Part shown: positions 22,931-31,180 of the stretch, piece by piece
Layout of the letters: each line of letters begins with the position of its first letter
How positions within the stretch are numbered: position 1 is the stretch's first letter
Source of the DNA: DSSB01 sp046346845
Lineage (GTDB): Bacteria; UBA10199; DSSB01
Direction: 5' to 3'
NCBI GenBank assembly: GCA_046346845.1
Contig: JAXMHH010000001.1
Coordinates: 496,001-560,000, forward strand
DNA: 64,000 bases
Made by a program: the position numbers and the translations under genes
The notes under the pieces: model-generated
Told to the model about the DNA's origin: nothing
The model's database searches: none
Seen by the model: the letters and a program-made list of their open reading frames with translations, nothing else

Positions 22931-24487
22931 TTATTTGGCGTAGTCGACGGCCCGGGATTCCCGGATCACGGTCACCCGGATCTGCCCGGGATAGGTAAGC
23001 TCCTCCTCGATCTTCCGGGCGATGTTGCGGGAAAGGATGGCGGCCTGGGCGTCGCCGATCTTGTCGTGGTCGACCATCACGCGTACCTCGCGGCCCGCCT
23101 GGATGGCGTAGACCTTGTCGATCCCCTCGAAGGACTTGGCGATGCGCTCCAGGTCTTCCACCCGCTTCACGTAGGATTCGAGCACCTCGCTGCGCGCCCC
23201 CGGCCGCGCCCCGCTGAGCGCGTCGGCGGCGTCGACCAGGTGGGCCAACGCCGTGGTCTGGGGTACGTCCTCGTGGTGGGCCGCGATCGCGTGCACCACC
23301 CGCGCGTCTTCCCCGTACTTTTTGGCGAAGTCCGCCCCGATGATCGCGTGCGAGCCCTCGATCTCGTGGCTGACGGCCTTGCCGATGTCATGCAGCAGGC
23401 CGGCCCGCCGCGCCATCATCTCGTTCATGCCCAGTTCCGCGGCCATCGTGCCGCAGAGAAAACCCACCTCGATGGAATGAACCAGGACGTTCTGGGCGTA
23501 GCTGGTGCGGAATTTGAGCGTGCCCAGCAGCCGGATCAGCTCGGGATGCAGGCCGTGAATGCCCAGCTCGAAACAGGCGGCGGAGCCGGCCTCTTTGATC
23601 TGAACGTCGAGCTCCTGCGTGACCTTCTGCACCATCTCCTCGATGCGCGCGGGATGGATGCGTCCGTCCTGGAGAAGCCGCTCCAGGACGATCTTCGCGA
23701 CCTCGCGGCGCACCGGATTGTAGCCCGAAAGGATCACCGCCCCCGGCGTATCGTCGATGATGAGGTCGATGCCGGTGAGTTGCTCGAGGGCGCGGATATT
23801 GCGCCCCTCCTTGCCGATGATCCGGCCCTTCATTTCGTCGCTGGGCAGGTGCACCACGGTCACGGTCTTTTCCGCGACCCATTCCCCGGCCAGCCGCTCC
23901 ACCGCCTTGGTGATGAGCTGCCGGGCCTTTTTGTCGGCGGTGGCGCGGGTCTCCTCCTCGATTTGCCGCAGGCGGCGTCCCGCCTCGACCTGCGCCTCGC
24001 TCTCGACCAACTTGACCAGGCGGGACTTGGCCTCCTCGGCAGACATCCCCGCGACCTTCTCGAGGGCGGCGCGGGATTCCTCGACCAAGCCGCGGTTTTT
24101 CTCCAACAGGTCGGCGGCGGCCTTTTCCTTGTCAGCCACCGCCTGTTCCCGCGCCTCGAATTCCCGCTCGCGTCGCTCCAGGGCCTCGAACTTCTTGTCG
24201 AGGCTCCCTTCTTTGGCAAAGATGCGCTGCTCGATCTTCTCGAGCTCCGCCTTGCGGCCGCGCCCCTCCTCCTCGAGCTCCTTTTGCGCCTTGAGCTTCA
24301 GGGCCTGGGCTTCGAGCTCGACCTCCCTGCGACGCTGCTGCGCCTTGCCCTCAGCCTCTTCCAGGAGGCGCTCCGCCTCGGTCTCCGCCGAGACGATCTT
24401 GGCCTCGGCGAGCTTCTTTCGGATCAAGACTCCGAGCCCGAGGCCCAGGAGCGCGGCCCCCAAGGCCGCCAGCAGTGTCCAAGTCAC
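22931..24487 (-). CDS. rny: ribonuclease Y
   Basis: This 518-residue membrane-anchored endoribonuclease starts mRNA decay. The start is GTG 24487, preceded by GGGAGGG, giving the N-terminal membrane segment TWTLLAALGAALLGLGLGVLI. A long Glu/Lys/Arg coiled coil, a KH domain (MKGRIIGKEGRNIRALE) and an HD domain (LLHDIGKAVSHE) follow in family order. Its GTG overlaps the TGA of the formyl-THF cyclo-ligase gene (GTGA). Downstream is ymdB. Confidence 0.97.
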   Translation of the reverse strand: MTWTLLAALGAALLGLGLGVLIRKKLAEAKIVSAETEAERLLEEAEGKAQQRRREVELEAQALKLKAQKELEEEGRGRKAELEKIEQRIFAKEGSLDKKFEALERREREFEAREQAVADKEKAAADLLEKNRGLVEESRAALEKVAGMSAEEAKSRLVKLVESEAQVEAGRRLRQIEEETRATADKKARQLITKAVERLAGEWVAEKTVTVVHLPSDEMKGRIIGKEGRNIRALEQLTGIDLIIDDTPGAVILSGYNPVRREVAKIVLERLLQDGRIHPARIEEMVQKVTQELDVQIKEAGSAACFELGIHGLHPELIRLLGTLKFRTSYAQNVLVHSIEVGFLCGTMAAELGMNEMMARRAGLLHDIGKAVSHEIEGSHAIIGADFAKKYGEDARVVHAIAAHHEDVPQTTALAHLVDAADALSGARPGARSEVLESYVKRVEDLERIAKSFEGIDKVYAIQAGREVRVMVDHDKIGDAQAAILSRNIARKIEEELTYPGQIRVTVIRESRAVDYAK

Positions 24488-25074
24488 GGTTCCCTCCCGA
24501 AATCTTCCCGTCTCCGGCAATCGATCGAACGCGTCTCGGTGAATACCCAATGGACGCTCTCGTCGCGCGCCTCGGCCGGAATCTCCTCGAAGACCTGAAA
24601 ATCGTAGGCCAGGCCCCAGCGCAGGCCGCCGTAGCCCCGCAGCGCCCGATCATAGTATCCCTTCCCCCAGCCCAAGCGGGCGCCGCGGAGGTCGAAGGCC
24701 AGGCCCGGCACCAAGACCAGGTCGATCCGCTCCAGTGGAACGGCGGGGTGCTCCGCAGTCGGTTCCGACAAGCCCATGGGGCCCGGAACCAAGGCCGAGG
24801 GGTCGGCGGCCTCGGCGAATTCTAAATTTTCCCCTCGCAGCCGGCTCAGGAAAACCGCCCGCCCCTCGGACCGCAGGCGCCGGTACAGGGCCTGGGTGGG
24901 CACTTCTCCCCGCACCGCCCAATACAAGGCAATGCTCTTGCAAGCGGGAAACTCCGGCCTCATCTCGAGGCGTCGGACGATCGCCGCCTCGGCCTCTTCC
25001 TGGGCTTCGCGGCTCAACGCGAGCCGCCGCTCGCGCATGGCGACGCGCAAGCGCTCTTTGGAGACAGCATTCAT
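24484..25074 (-). CDS. fau: 5-formyltetrahydrofolate cyclo-ligase
   Basis: This 196-residue enzyme converts 5-formyl-THF to 5,10-methenyl-THF with ATP. The family signature LVPGLAFDLRGARLGWGKGY is present and the length is typical. It lies downstream of 6S RNA on the same strand, the conserved zapA-ssrS-fau arrangement, and its stop overlaps the rny start. Confidence 0.95.
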   Translation of the reverse strand: MNAVSKERLRVAMRERRLALSREAQEEAEAAIVRRLEMRPEFPACKSIALYWAVRGEVPTQALYRRLRSEGRAVFLSRLRGENLEFAEAADPSALVPGPMGLSEPTAEHPAVPLERIDLVLVPGLAFDLRGARLGWGKGYYDRALRGYGGLRWGLAYDFQVFEEIPAEARDESVHWVFTETRSIDCRRREDFGREP

Positions 25075-25254
25075 AAGGGGAAATCGAGGCGGGTGCCGTG
25101 GAGAAAATGCAGGCTATTGAAAAATCAGGTGATGCACGGAATCAAGGTTTTGGCTGCAAACGGGAAAAAATGTTTCTAAAAATAATTTTTTAATTTTATC
25201 GCGGGCAAAGTTGCAAAAATAAAAAGGCTCCAGGCTTTGATCCGACTCAATTTC

Positions 25255-25290
25255 AAGTCTTTTCCCCTCCCGAGGGAAGGGAAAAGACTT
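25255..25290 (-). terminator. hairpin at the 3' side of 6S RNA
   Basis: A long stem (aagtcttttccc with gggaaaagactt, small loop) lies directly after the predicted 3' end of 6S RNA. The sequence after it is not T-rich on either strand, so it may protect or pause rather than terminate fully. Confidence 0.5.
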
Positions 25291-25297
25291 CAAATTC

Positions 25298-25493
25298 TCC
25301 CCACCTTCTGTCGTGTGGGCCGTGAGATTTGAACCTATTTAAAATAGGTGGGCGCTTCAATCACGACATTAGGCTTCCCGCATGCGGCCCCGAAGGGTCG
25401 GCGGGCTTGCTCACCGCCGTGAGCGGAAACTCCCGTTCTCATCAGCTAGGTTCTAAATCATAGAAAAAGCACCAAACGCGAACAAGGCAGGGA
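25298..25493 (-). ncRNA. ssrS: 6S RNA
   Basis: About 196 nt sits between zapA and fau, the classical ssrS position. Minus-strand segments match 6S landmarks: cggcggtgagcaagcccgcc, then gggaagccta, a tgtcgtg side, and caccta-ttttaaa-taggttcaa followed by ctcacggccc. The outer arms tccctgcctt and aaggtgggga pair along their whole length (two G-U pairs), which sets the ends. 6S RNA binds the housekeeping RNA polymerase holoenzyme. The ends are approximate. Confidence 0.85.
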
Positions 25494-25531
25494 AAGGTCA
25501 ATTCAAAGCTGTAAAAGAGCGAAATCTTTCT

Positions 25532-25816
25532 TTAGGCGCCCAGCTGCCGATCGATCAACCCGAGGATCTCGCGGACCTTGCCGCGCGCCTGGGCGATCTT
25601 CTCTTTCTCGACATTTTTAATTCTAAAGAAATCGTCGGCAATGTTCAAGGCCGCAAGCAGCGCGACGTTCAAAGAAGAGACGGATTTCGTCTTTTCTTGG
25701 ATATCGAAGAGCTTTTTATTGACGAAATCGGCCACGCGCTGGACGTATTTTTCGTCCGACTCGCTTTTGAGCTGGAATTTTTGGTTGAGCAGCGTGACTT
25801 CGAAAGTTTTCTTCAT
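25532..25816 (-). CDS. zapA: cell division protein ZapA
   Basis: The 94-residue protein follows the ZapA pattern: an N-terminal beta domain (MKKTFEVTLLNQKFQLKSES), then YVQRVADFVNKKL and a long C-terminal helix containing VALLAALNIADDFF. ZapA stabilises FtsZ protofilaments at midcell. It lies upstream of 6S RNA. Confidence 0.93.
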   Translation of the reverse strand: MKKTFEVTLLNQKFQLKSESDEKYVQRVADFVNKKLFDIQEKTKSVSSLNVALLAALNIADDFFRIKNVEKEKIAQARGKVREILGLIDRQLGA

Positions 25817-25889
25817 AACTTGATGGCATGATGACCAGGGCCTGCTGCCCTGTCAAGGTTTTTACCCGCCCAAGGGGAGGCAAAAAATT

Positions 25890-27404
25890 TCAATCCACGG
25901 AGACGGTGGGAGCGCTCAAGGGCGAGGCCAGCCCCAAAGAGGGACGCCCTTGAAATAAGGAGAGAAATCCGACGTAGAAAAAGCCCACCTGGAAAAAGAG
26001 CAGGCTGTACAGAGACATCCACAGGCCGTGCAAGAAGGCGTAGCCGATGGCCAGGCTGAAGTACATCCCCAAAAACACCTCGAAAAAGGTCACCAGCCCG
26101 AAGGTGCTGCGGTATTTTTTATGCTGCCAAGCGTCGGACTTGGTGGCAATGGCGAACTTGGCGGTGCGGGTAAATTCGCTCTGTCGGTTGAGCAGGGCCT
26201 CGAAGACCGCCTTGGTGTTGTTGATCGCAAGACCGATGCCCAGCGCGATGTTCAGGGGCAGATACAGCAGGCGCGACTTCCAATCCGGGTAGATCTCTTT
26301 TTGGGAACAGATATAAAAGGAAGCGATCGAGAGCGTCGCCATCACGAAGACCGGCAGGTCGATCCACAAGATCGATTGCAGGCGCAGCTGGTGCCGCAGG
26401 TAGAGGGAAACGGGCATGGCCAGCGAGAGCAACACCATCAAGACGTAGGCGAAGTTGTTGAGCAGGTGGAAACAGGCCTCCATCTTGACCCGCGGCGGCA
26501 AGGCGCTGCGCAGGATGCGCGGGACCAACTTTTTGGCGGTCTGCACCGAGCCCTTCGCCCAACGGTGCTGCTGAGACTTGAAACCGTTCATGTCCACCGG
26601 AAGCTCGGCCGGCACCACCACCTCGGGCACATAGAGGAACTTCCAGCCCTTGAGCTGGGCCCGATAAGAAAGATCGAGGTCTTCGGTGAGGGTGTCGTAG
26701 TGCCAACCACCGGCGGCCTCGATGCAACGGCGGTCCCAGATGCCGGCAGTCCCGTTGAAATTGAAAAACCTCCCCGAGCGGTTGCGGGCAGTATGCTCGA
26801 TGACGAAGTGCCCGTCGAGCAGGATGCTCTGAGCCTGAGTCATGAGGGAGTAATCCTGGTTGAGGTGCCCCCAACGGGCCTGGACCATGCCGTATTTGCG
26901 GCGGGCGAAGAAATAGGGAACCATCCGCTTGAGGAAATCCGCCTCCGGCAGGAAATCGGCGTCGAAGATGGCGATCAACTCGCCCTTGGCGACCTTGAGC
27001 CCCTCGTCGAGGGCCCCGGCCTTGAAGCCCTGACGGTTTTGCCGATGCAGGTAAACGATGGGCTGTCCCAGCTGTTGCTGCTCCCGAACGATGGCCTTGG
27101 CGATCTCCTGGGTTTCGTCGGTGGAATCGTCAAGCAATTGAATCTCGAGGCGGTCGCGGGGATAGTCGAGGGCGCAGATCCTTTGCACCAGGCGTTCCAC
27201 CACGTATTTTTCGTTGTAGATGGGCAACTGCACGGTCACGAAGGGCACCCGCGGCAGAGCCTCGAAGGTGGGGACGTCTTGGGGAAGCCGCCTTTTGTTT
27301 TTGTAATAGAGGTAGGTGAGATAATAGCGGTGAAAGCCAAAGATCGCCAAAACCCCTAAGACCGAGAAATAAACCCCGAGAAATATAAAGGATACCAGGT
27401 CCAT
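25890..27404 (-). CDS. membrane glycosyltransferase family 2 (cellulose/mannan synthase-like)
   Basis: This 504-residue processive-type glycosyltransferase has an N-terminal membrane segment, then a GT-A domain with VQLPIYNE, LLDDSTDET, IFDADFLP, TEDLDLSYRA and the QxxRW motif SQQHRWAKG. Four to five C-terminal membrane segments follow. The order D, DxD, TED, QxxRW is that of beta-glycan synthases; similarity to CslA-type mannan synthases is suggested by the overall pattern. Substrate is unknown and no PilZ domain is visible. ATG 27404 lies only seven bases after a good -10, so the mRNA may be leaderless. Confidence 0.9.
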   Translation of the reverse strand: MDLVSFIFLGVYFSVLGVLAIFGFHRYYLTYLYYKNKRRLPQDVPTFEALPRVPFVTVQLPIYNEKYVVERLVQRICALDYPRDRLEIQLLDDSTDETQEIAKAIVREQQQLGQPIVYLHRQNRQGFKAGALDEGLKVAKGELIAIFDADFLPEADFLKRMVPYFFARRKYGMVQARWGHLNQDYSLMTQAQSILLDGHFVIEHTARNRSGRFFNFNGTAGIWDRRCIEAAGGWHYDTLTEDLDLSYRAQLKGWKFLYVPEVVVPAELPVDMNGFKSQQHRWAKGSVQTAKKLVPRILRSALPPRVKMEACFHLLNNFAYVLMVLLSLAMPVSLYLRHQLRLQSILWIDLPVFVMATLSIASFYICSQKEIYPDWKSRLLYLPLNIALGIGLAINNTKAVFEALLNRQSEFTRTAKFAIATKSDAWQHKKYRSTFGLVTFFEVFLGMYFSLAIGYAFLHGLWMSLYSLLFFQVGFFYVGFLSLFQGRPSLGLASPLSAPTVSVD

Positions 27405-27411
27405 AATCGGG

Positions 27412-27439
27412 TTTATAAAAAGAAATGTTGAAAAGTCAA
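27412..27439 (-). promoter_or_regulatory. sigma-70-type promoter of the glycosyltransferase
   Basis: On the minus strand TTGACT (27439-27434), 16 bp, then TATAAA (27417-27412). The predicted start point coincides with the ATG region. Confidence 0.65.
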
Positions 27440-27534
27440 GGACTTAGAATAATTCGTCGGTGAGGTGCAGCCAGCGGCGGCGGTAGCTTTTCCATGCGGA
27501 TCCAAAGCGCGCAGGCTCTGGGCCGGCCCTGCCG

Positions 27535-29577
27535 TCACGCCGACACCACCGAAAAAATCACCTGCCGCGCCTCCACATCGACCTTGGCGACGGTGACCGT
27601 CACCTCGGTCCCGATCTTGTAGACCTTGCCACCCTTGCGGCCGCGCAAGCGATGCTTCTTCTCGTCAAAGACGTAGTAATCGTCTTCGAGGTCTTCCAGC
27701 AACACCAGGCCTTCGACGAAGAAGTCGTAGAGCTCGACGAAAAACCCGAACTTCGCGATCCTCGATACCACCCCGCGCAGGGTTTCCCCGATGTGTCTTT
27801 GCATAAACAGGGCCTTCTGCAGGTCGATGGCCTCCCATTCCGCCTCCATCGCGACCCGTTCGCGGCGGCTGCAGTGGCCGGCCATGTTGGCGAGCTCCAG
27901 GGTGCGCGCCTCCTTGGCCTCCTCCGAACGCGGGGCCTCCCGCTGGAGGATGCCCTCGAGGATGCGGTGGACCATCAGGTCGGGGTAGCGGCGGATCGGA
28001 CTGGTGAAATGGGTGTAGCAGGTCGAGGCCAGGCCGAAGTGCCCCAGGTTTTCGTGGGAGTAGACCGCCTGCTTCATCGAGCGCAGCAGGATGTGCTGGA
28101 TGAGGCGCTGTTCGGCGTGGTCGGCCACCTGATGCAGGACGCGGTTGAAAAAGGCCGGCTTGGGGTTGGGCGGAAAGGAGATATTGAAGCCCAGGTTGTG
28201 CAGGAGCACCTGGAAGTTTTTCACCTTTTCGGGATCGGGCTCGCCGTGCACCCGGTAGACGCCGGGCACCTTGCGCTGGGTGACGAAGCGCGCCACCGCC
28301 TCGTTGGCGGCGATCATCAGCTCCTCAATCAGGAAATGCGCCTCGTTGCGCTCGGCCTTGATGATGTTCTCGATGCTGCCGTCCTCGAAACTGATCTGGA
28401 TCTCGGGCTCGGGCATGTCGAAGTCGATGCTGCCCCGGTCGAAGCGCTGCTTGCGAATCTTTCGAGAAAGCTCGAGCGCCTCGGTCAGCATGGGCAAGAG
28501 CGGCGTCAAGGGCTCGCGCACCTCCGGAACCAAATCGACCAAGGCCCGGGCCACCTGCTTGTAGGTCAGGCGGGCCTTGGAATGGATCACGCTCTTGTAG
28601 ACGTCGGCGCTCTTCGGCATCCCGCGCGCGTCATAGAACATCTCGCAGGTGAAGGTCAGCCTATCCTCTTTGGGTCTCAGGCTGCAGAGGTCGTTGCTCA
28701 GGGCCTCGGGCAACATGGGGATGCACTGGTCGGGAAAATACACCGAGGTGCCGCGCTTGAAGGCCTCGCGGTCGAGGGCGCTGCCGGGCGTGACGTAATG
28801 GCTGACGTCGGCGATCGAGACCCAGAGGCGGTGGCCGCCGTTCTCGGGCTGGACGCAGATCGCGTCGTCGAAATCCTTGGCGGTCTCGCCGTCGATGGTG
28901 ACGAAGGGCAAGGCGCGCAGGTCCTTGCGACCCTCGCCGAGCGCGATATCCCGGCGCCGCTGCCAGTCGTCGGCCTCGCGCAGGACCTCGTCGGGAAATT
29001 CCCGCGGCAATTGATGCTTGAGCACGACGATGTCCGTCTCGGTCTTTGGCGTCCCTCGCTCGGCGAAGATCTGGACCACCTCGGCGACGCCCGGTCGGCC
29101 CTCTTCCGGGTACTGCACAATCTGCAAACCGACGCTCTGGCCGACCTCAGCGCCGTTGAGTTTTTTGGAAGGGACCAGAAATTCGGTACTGCGGCCCTTT
29201 TCGGAGACCACGGCGACGGTCTGGTAGCCGGATTTCTGCAGGCGTCCGATCATCCAGCCGGTGCCGCGCGATTTGATCTCGGTGATGGCCCCCTCGAGGC
29301 GCCCATCGCGCGGGTTGACGCGAACGGTGGCGATGACCCGGTCGCCGTTCATGGCACCGGCCATGCGGCGGGATGGAATGAAGACGTCGTTGACCCCCGG
29401 CTGCTCGGCGAGGACGAAGCCGTAGCCGTCCCGATGGATCTTGAGGACCCCCTCCAGGTACTGGGGAGGGGCTTCGGATCCCTTTTTGCCGGCGGCCTTC
29501 GCCGCTGGCTTGGGATGCTGGTGTTTTTTATGGGAGGGGGAGCTAGGGCGGGCCCTGCGGCTTTTCTTTTTTCTCAC
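27535..29577 (-). CDS. rnr: ribonuclease R
   Basis: This 680-residue 3'-5' exoribonuclease starts at GTG 29577 after an AAGG. A Lys/Arg-rich N-terminal tail leads to cold-shock-like RNA-binding domains (GYGFVLAEQPGVNDVFI). The RNB catalytic domain carries TIDGETAKDFDDAICV and the metal-binding aspartates, and a C-terminal S1 domain follows (GVVSRIAKFGFFVELYDFFVEG). Length and domain order fit RNase R rather than RNase II. It degrades structured RNA. Confidence 0.97.
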   Translation of the reverse strand: MRKKKSRRARPSSPSHKKHQHPKPAAKAAGKKGSEAPPQYLEGVLKIHRDGYGFVLAEQPGVNDVFIPSRRMAGAMNGDRVIATVRVNPRDGRLEGAITEIKSRGTGWMIGRLQKSGYQTVAVVSEKGRSTEFLVPSKKLNGAEVGQSVGLQIVQYPEEGRPGVAEVVQIFAERGTPKTETDIVVLKHQLPREFPDEVLREADDWQRRRDIALGEGRKDLRALPFVTIDGETAKDFDDAICVQPENGGHRLWVSIADVSHYVTPGSALDREAFKRGTSVYFPDQCIPMLPEALSNDLCSLRPKEDRLTFTCEMFYDARGMPKSADVYKSVIHSKARLTYKQVARALVDLVPEVREPLTPLLPMLTEALELSRKIRKQRFDRGSIDFDMPEPEIQISFEDGSIENIIKAERNEAHFLIEELMIAANEAVARFVTQRKVPGVYRVHGEPDPEKVKNFQVLLHNLGFNISFPPNPKPAFFNRVLHQVADHAEQRLIQHILLRSMKQAVYSHENLGHFGLASTCYTHFTSPIRRYPDLMVHRILEGILQREAPRSEEAKEARTLELANMAGHCSRRERVAMEAEWEAIDLQKALFMQRHIGETLRGVVSRIAKFGFFVELYDFFVEGLVLLEDLEDDYYVFDEKKHRLRGRKGGKVYKIGTEVTVTVAKVDVEARQVIFSVVSA

Positions 29578-29644
29578 AGGGCCTTAAGGTATGCTGAGAA
29601 TCCCGGCTTCGCAAGCAAGATATCGAAATATCGATAAATTCACG

Positions 29645-29672
29645 TTGACGAAGCCTTTCGGAATGAATAAAC
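29645..29672 (+). promoter_or_regulatory. probable tRNA-Leu promoter
   Basis: TTGACG (29645-29650), 16 bp, then ATAAAC (29667-29672) lies just before the tRNA. The -35 is good and the -10 weak. Confidence 0.4.
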
Positions 29673-29686
29673 CCTGGGCGCCTTTC

Positions 29687-29770
29687 GCGAGAGTGGCGGA
29701 ATTGGCAGACGCACTAGATTCAGGGTCTAGCGATCGCAAGGTCGTGGGGGTTCAAGTCCCCCCTCTCGCA
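29687..29770 (+). tRNA. tRNA-Leu (anticodon CAG)
   Basis: A complete 84-nt cloverleaf: acceptor gcgagag/ctctcgc, D-arm, anticodon stem ctaga/tctag with loop ttCAGgg, a long variable arm (cgatcgcaaggtcgt) typical of Leu, and a T-arm built on gggggttcaagtccccc. CCA is not encoded. Confidence 0.97.
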
Positions 29771-29924
29771 TATTTTTATCAAAGGACTTGAACCCCCAGG
29801 CTTTAGCCCGCGCAGCGGGCGAATGTCGTTCATTCCCCCCTCTCGCATATTTTTATCAAAGGACTTGAACCCCCAGGCTTTAGCCCGCGCAGCGGGCGAA
29901 TGTCGTTCATTCCCCCCTCTCGCA
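29758..29924. repeat. 77-bp tandem duplication carrying the tRNA-Leu 3' end
   Basis: cccccctctcgca, the last 13 bases of the tRNA, recurs at 29758, 29835 and 29912. The 77-bp unit between is repeated perfectly twice. Each unit also carries ggacttgaaccccc, the exact inverse of the tRNA T-arm, and two small hairpins (cccgc-gca-gcggg and gaatg-tcgtt-cattc). No integrase gene is nearby. The next 190 bp, to the terminator at 30112, shows nothing recognisable. Confidence 0.93.
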
Positions 29925-30111
29925 CATTCTTCTTTTCGGAAGACACCCGTCCTCGTCCATCACCTCTTTCCCCCCACTTAAGATCTCCACAAGAGGTTCG
30001 ATCCAACTCAAAAAATCAAATAAACGCAAAATTGAAGGGAAAGGACACTGTCCCTGGAGGGCCATGCCTCCTCTCGTCGGGCTTGCTCTCTCCGGGAATT
30101 TTTGGTTCAGA

Positions 30112-30149
30112 ATAAAAAAAATCGGGCTCAGCCACCGGCCGCGCCCGAT
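30112..30149 (-). terminator. Rho-independent terminator of the gene at 30175
   Basis: On the minus strand atcgggc pairs with gcccgat around a 15-nt partly paired loop, followed by a run of eight T. It lies 26 bp after the stop codon. Confidence 0.88.
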
Positions 30150-30174
30150 CTCCCAACCATTTTCTTCAACATAT

Positions 30175-30816
30175 TTAGATGGCCACCGCCTCATGGAAAC
30201 ACATCGCGGCGAGGGGCTCGACGGCGTTCTGGAAGCCCGCCTTCTCCAGCTGCTGCCAGGTCTCGCCCAGCGACTGGACATTGAGGGCGTAGTGCTCTTC
30301 GTGGAGGTAAACCGCGTCCAAGACCCGGGCGATCGCCTGGAAGCCGAGGTATTCGCTATTCCGGATGTAATCGAGGGTCGCGATCAACTCGCCATTGCCG
30401 CCCTTGCCGATCAGCTCGCAGGCCTCGGCCAGGGTCGCGGCGCCTTCGAACTCGACGGCGACGTTGAGGGCGTTCACAAAGGCATAGAGGCGGCGCATAT
30501 CCTCGCGGATCTGCTCGAAGGGGCTGGTCTGGTGCTGCTCGGCCCATTCCTGGGCGTCGATCTCATGGGCAACGGCCATCATCTGGTCTTCGTAGTCGCG
30601 GACCAGGGCGGCCACGACCTGGATCATCTCGACGGCCTGCACCTTCGCCTTGGCGCGACGGGCCTTCTTGGCCTGGGTCTTCTTGCGGAAGGCGCCCAGA
30701 TCGACCACCTCGGCGGCCTCGTCCTCGGAATCCTGCGACTCGACCGTTTCCACCTCGGCCAACTCTTGCAGCTTCAGGAAATCTTCCACCGAAATCGTCT
30801 TGTCCAAGTTCTTCAT
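30175..30816 (-). CDS. 213-residue helical protein under sigma-54 control
   Basis: ATG 30816 follows a GGCGGATCGC site similar to that of the gene at 19333; an in-frame start at 30900 lies upstream of the promoter and is excluded. The N-terminal 70 residues are charged and probably disordered (an acidic stretch, then KKTQAKKARRAKAKVQ). Residues 75-213 are a predicted all-helical domain (IREDMRRLYAFVNALNVAVE, LIATLDYIRNSEYLGFQAIA). No signal peptide or known family. It is monocistronic with its own terminator, and the third gene here with a -24/-12 promoter. Confidence 0.78.
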   Translation of the reverse strand: MKNLDKTISVEDFLKLQELAEVETVESQDSEDEAAEVVDLGAFRKKTQAKKARRAKAKVQAVEMIQVVAALVRDYEDQMMAVAHEIDAQEWAEQHQTSPFEQIREDMRRLYAFVNALNVAVEFEGAATLAEACELIGKGGNGELIATLDYIRNSEYLGFQAIARVLDAVYLHEEHYALNVQSLGETWQQLEKAGFQNAVEPLAAMCFHEAVAI

Positions 30817-30870
30817 GCGATCCGCCTTTCCTTTTCTGTCTCGAGCCCTCCGCTCGATGTCTTTAATTAA

Positions 30871-30886
30871 AGCAAAGGCGATGCCA
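30871..30886 (-). promoter_or_regulatory. sigma-54 promoter (-24/-12)
   Basis: On the minus strand TGGCAT, five bases (cgcct), then TTGCT. One base differs from TGGCAC; the essential GG and GC are intact with correct spacing. Predicted start is near 30860. About 120 bp of very AT-rich DNA (30890-31010) lies upstream, as at the promoter at 18706. Confidence 0.8.
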
Positions 30887-31046
30887 ATCCTGCCAAACAA
30901 TCAACCATATGATTTTATTAATAAATATTTATTAAAAACAAATTTTATAATTACATATTATAAATATTAAAATATTTTTAAGAATTCTTTATATACTATG
31001 AATTTTTCAAGAAATTAGCCCCCACCCCGCATTCCACAAGCCCAGC

Positions 31047-31180
31047 CGGATCCCGAGGTGTCTCCGAGGAGCCTTGGAAAGGGCAAACACCATAAGGCCT
31101 TAAAGATCTTTGCCCTTTCCACGAGGCCGCTCCCCGGCCTGAGGGGAGCGGCCGGCTCCTCGGAGACACCTCGGGATCCG
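31047..31180. repeat. three-way-junction intergenic element, copy B
   Basis: A perfect 27-bp inverted repeat (31047-31073 with 31154-31180) encloses two perfect hairpins: ggaaagggcaaa with tttgccctttcc, and ggccgctcccc with ggggagcggcc. The primary sequence differs from copies A and C but the fold and the order of parts are the same. It lies between the divergent genes at 30816 and 31600. Confidence 0.85.

Noticed and set aside
29758..29924. CRISPR array
   Set aside because: Only two identical 77-bp units with no spacers; it is a tandem duplication of a tRNA end.
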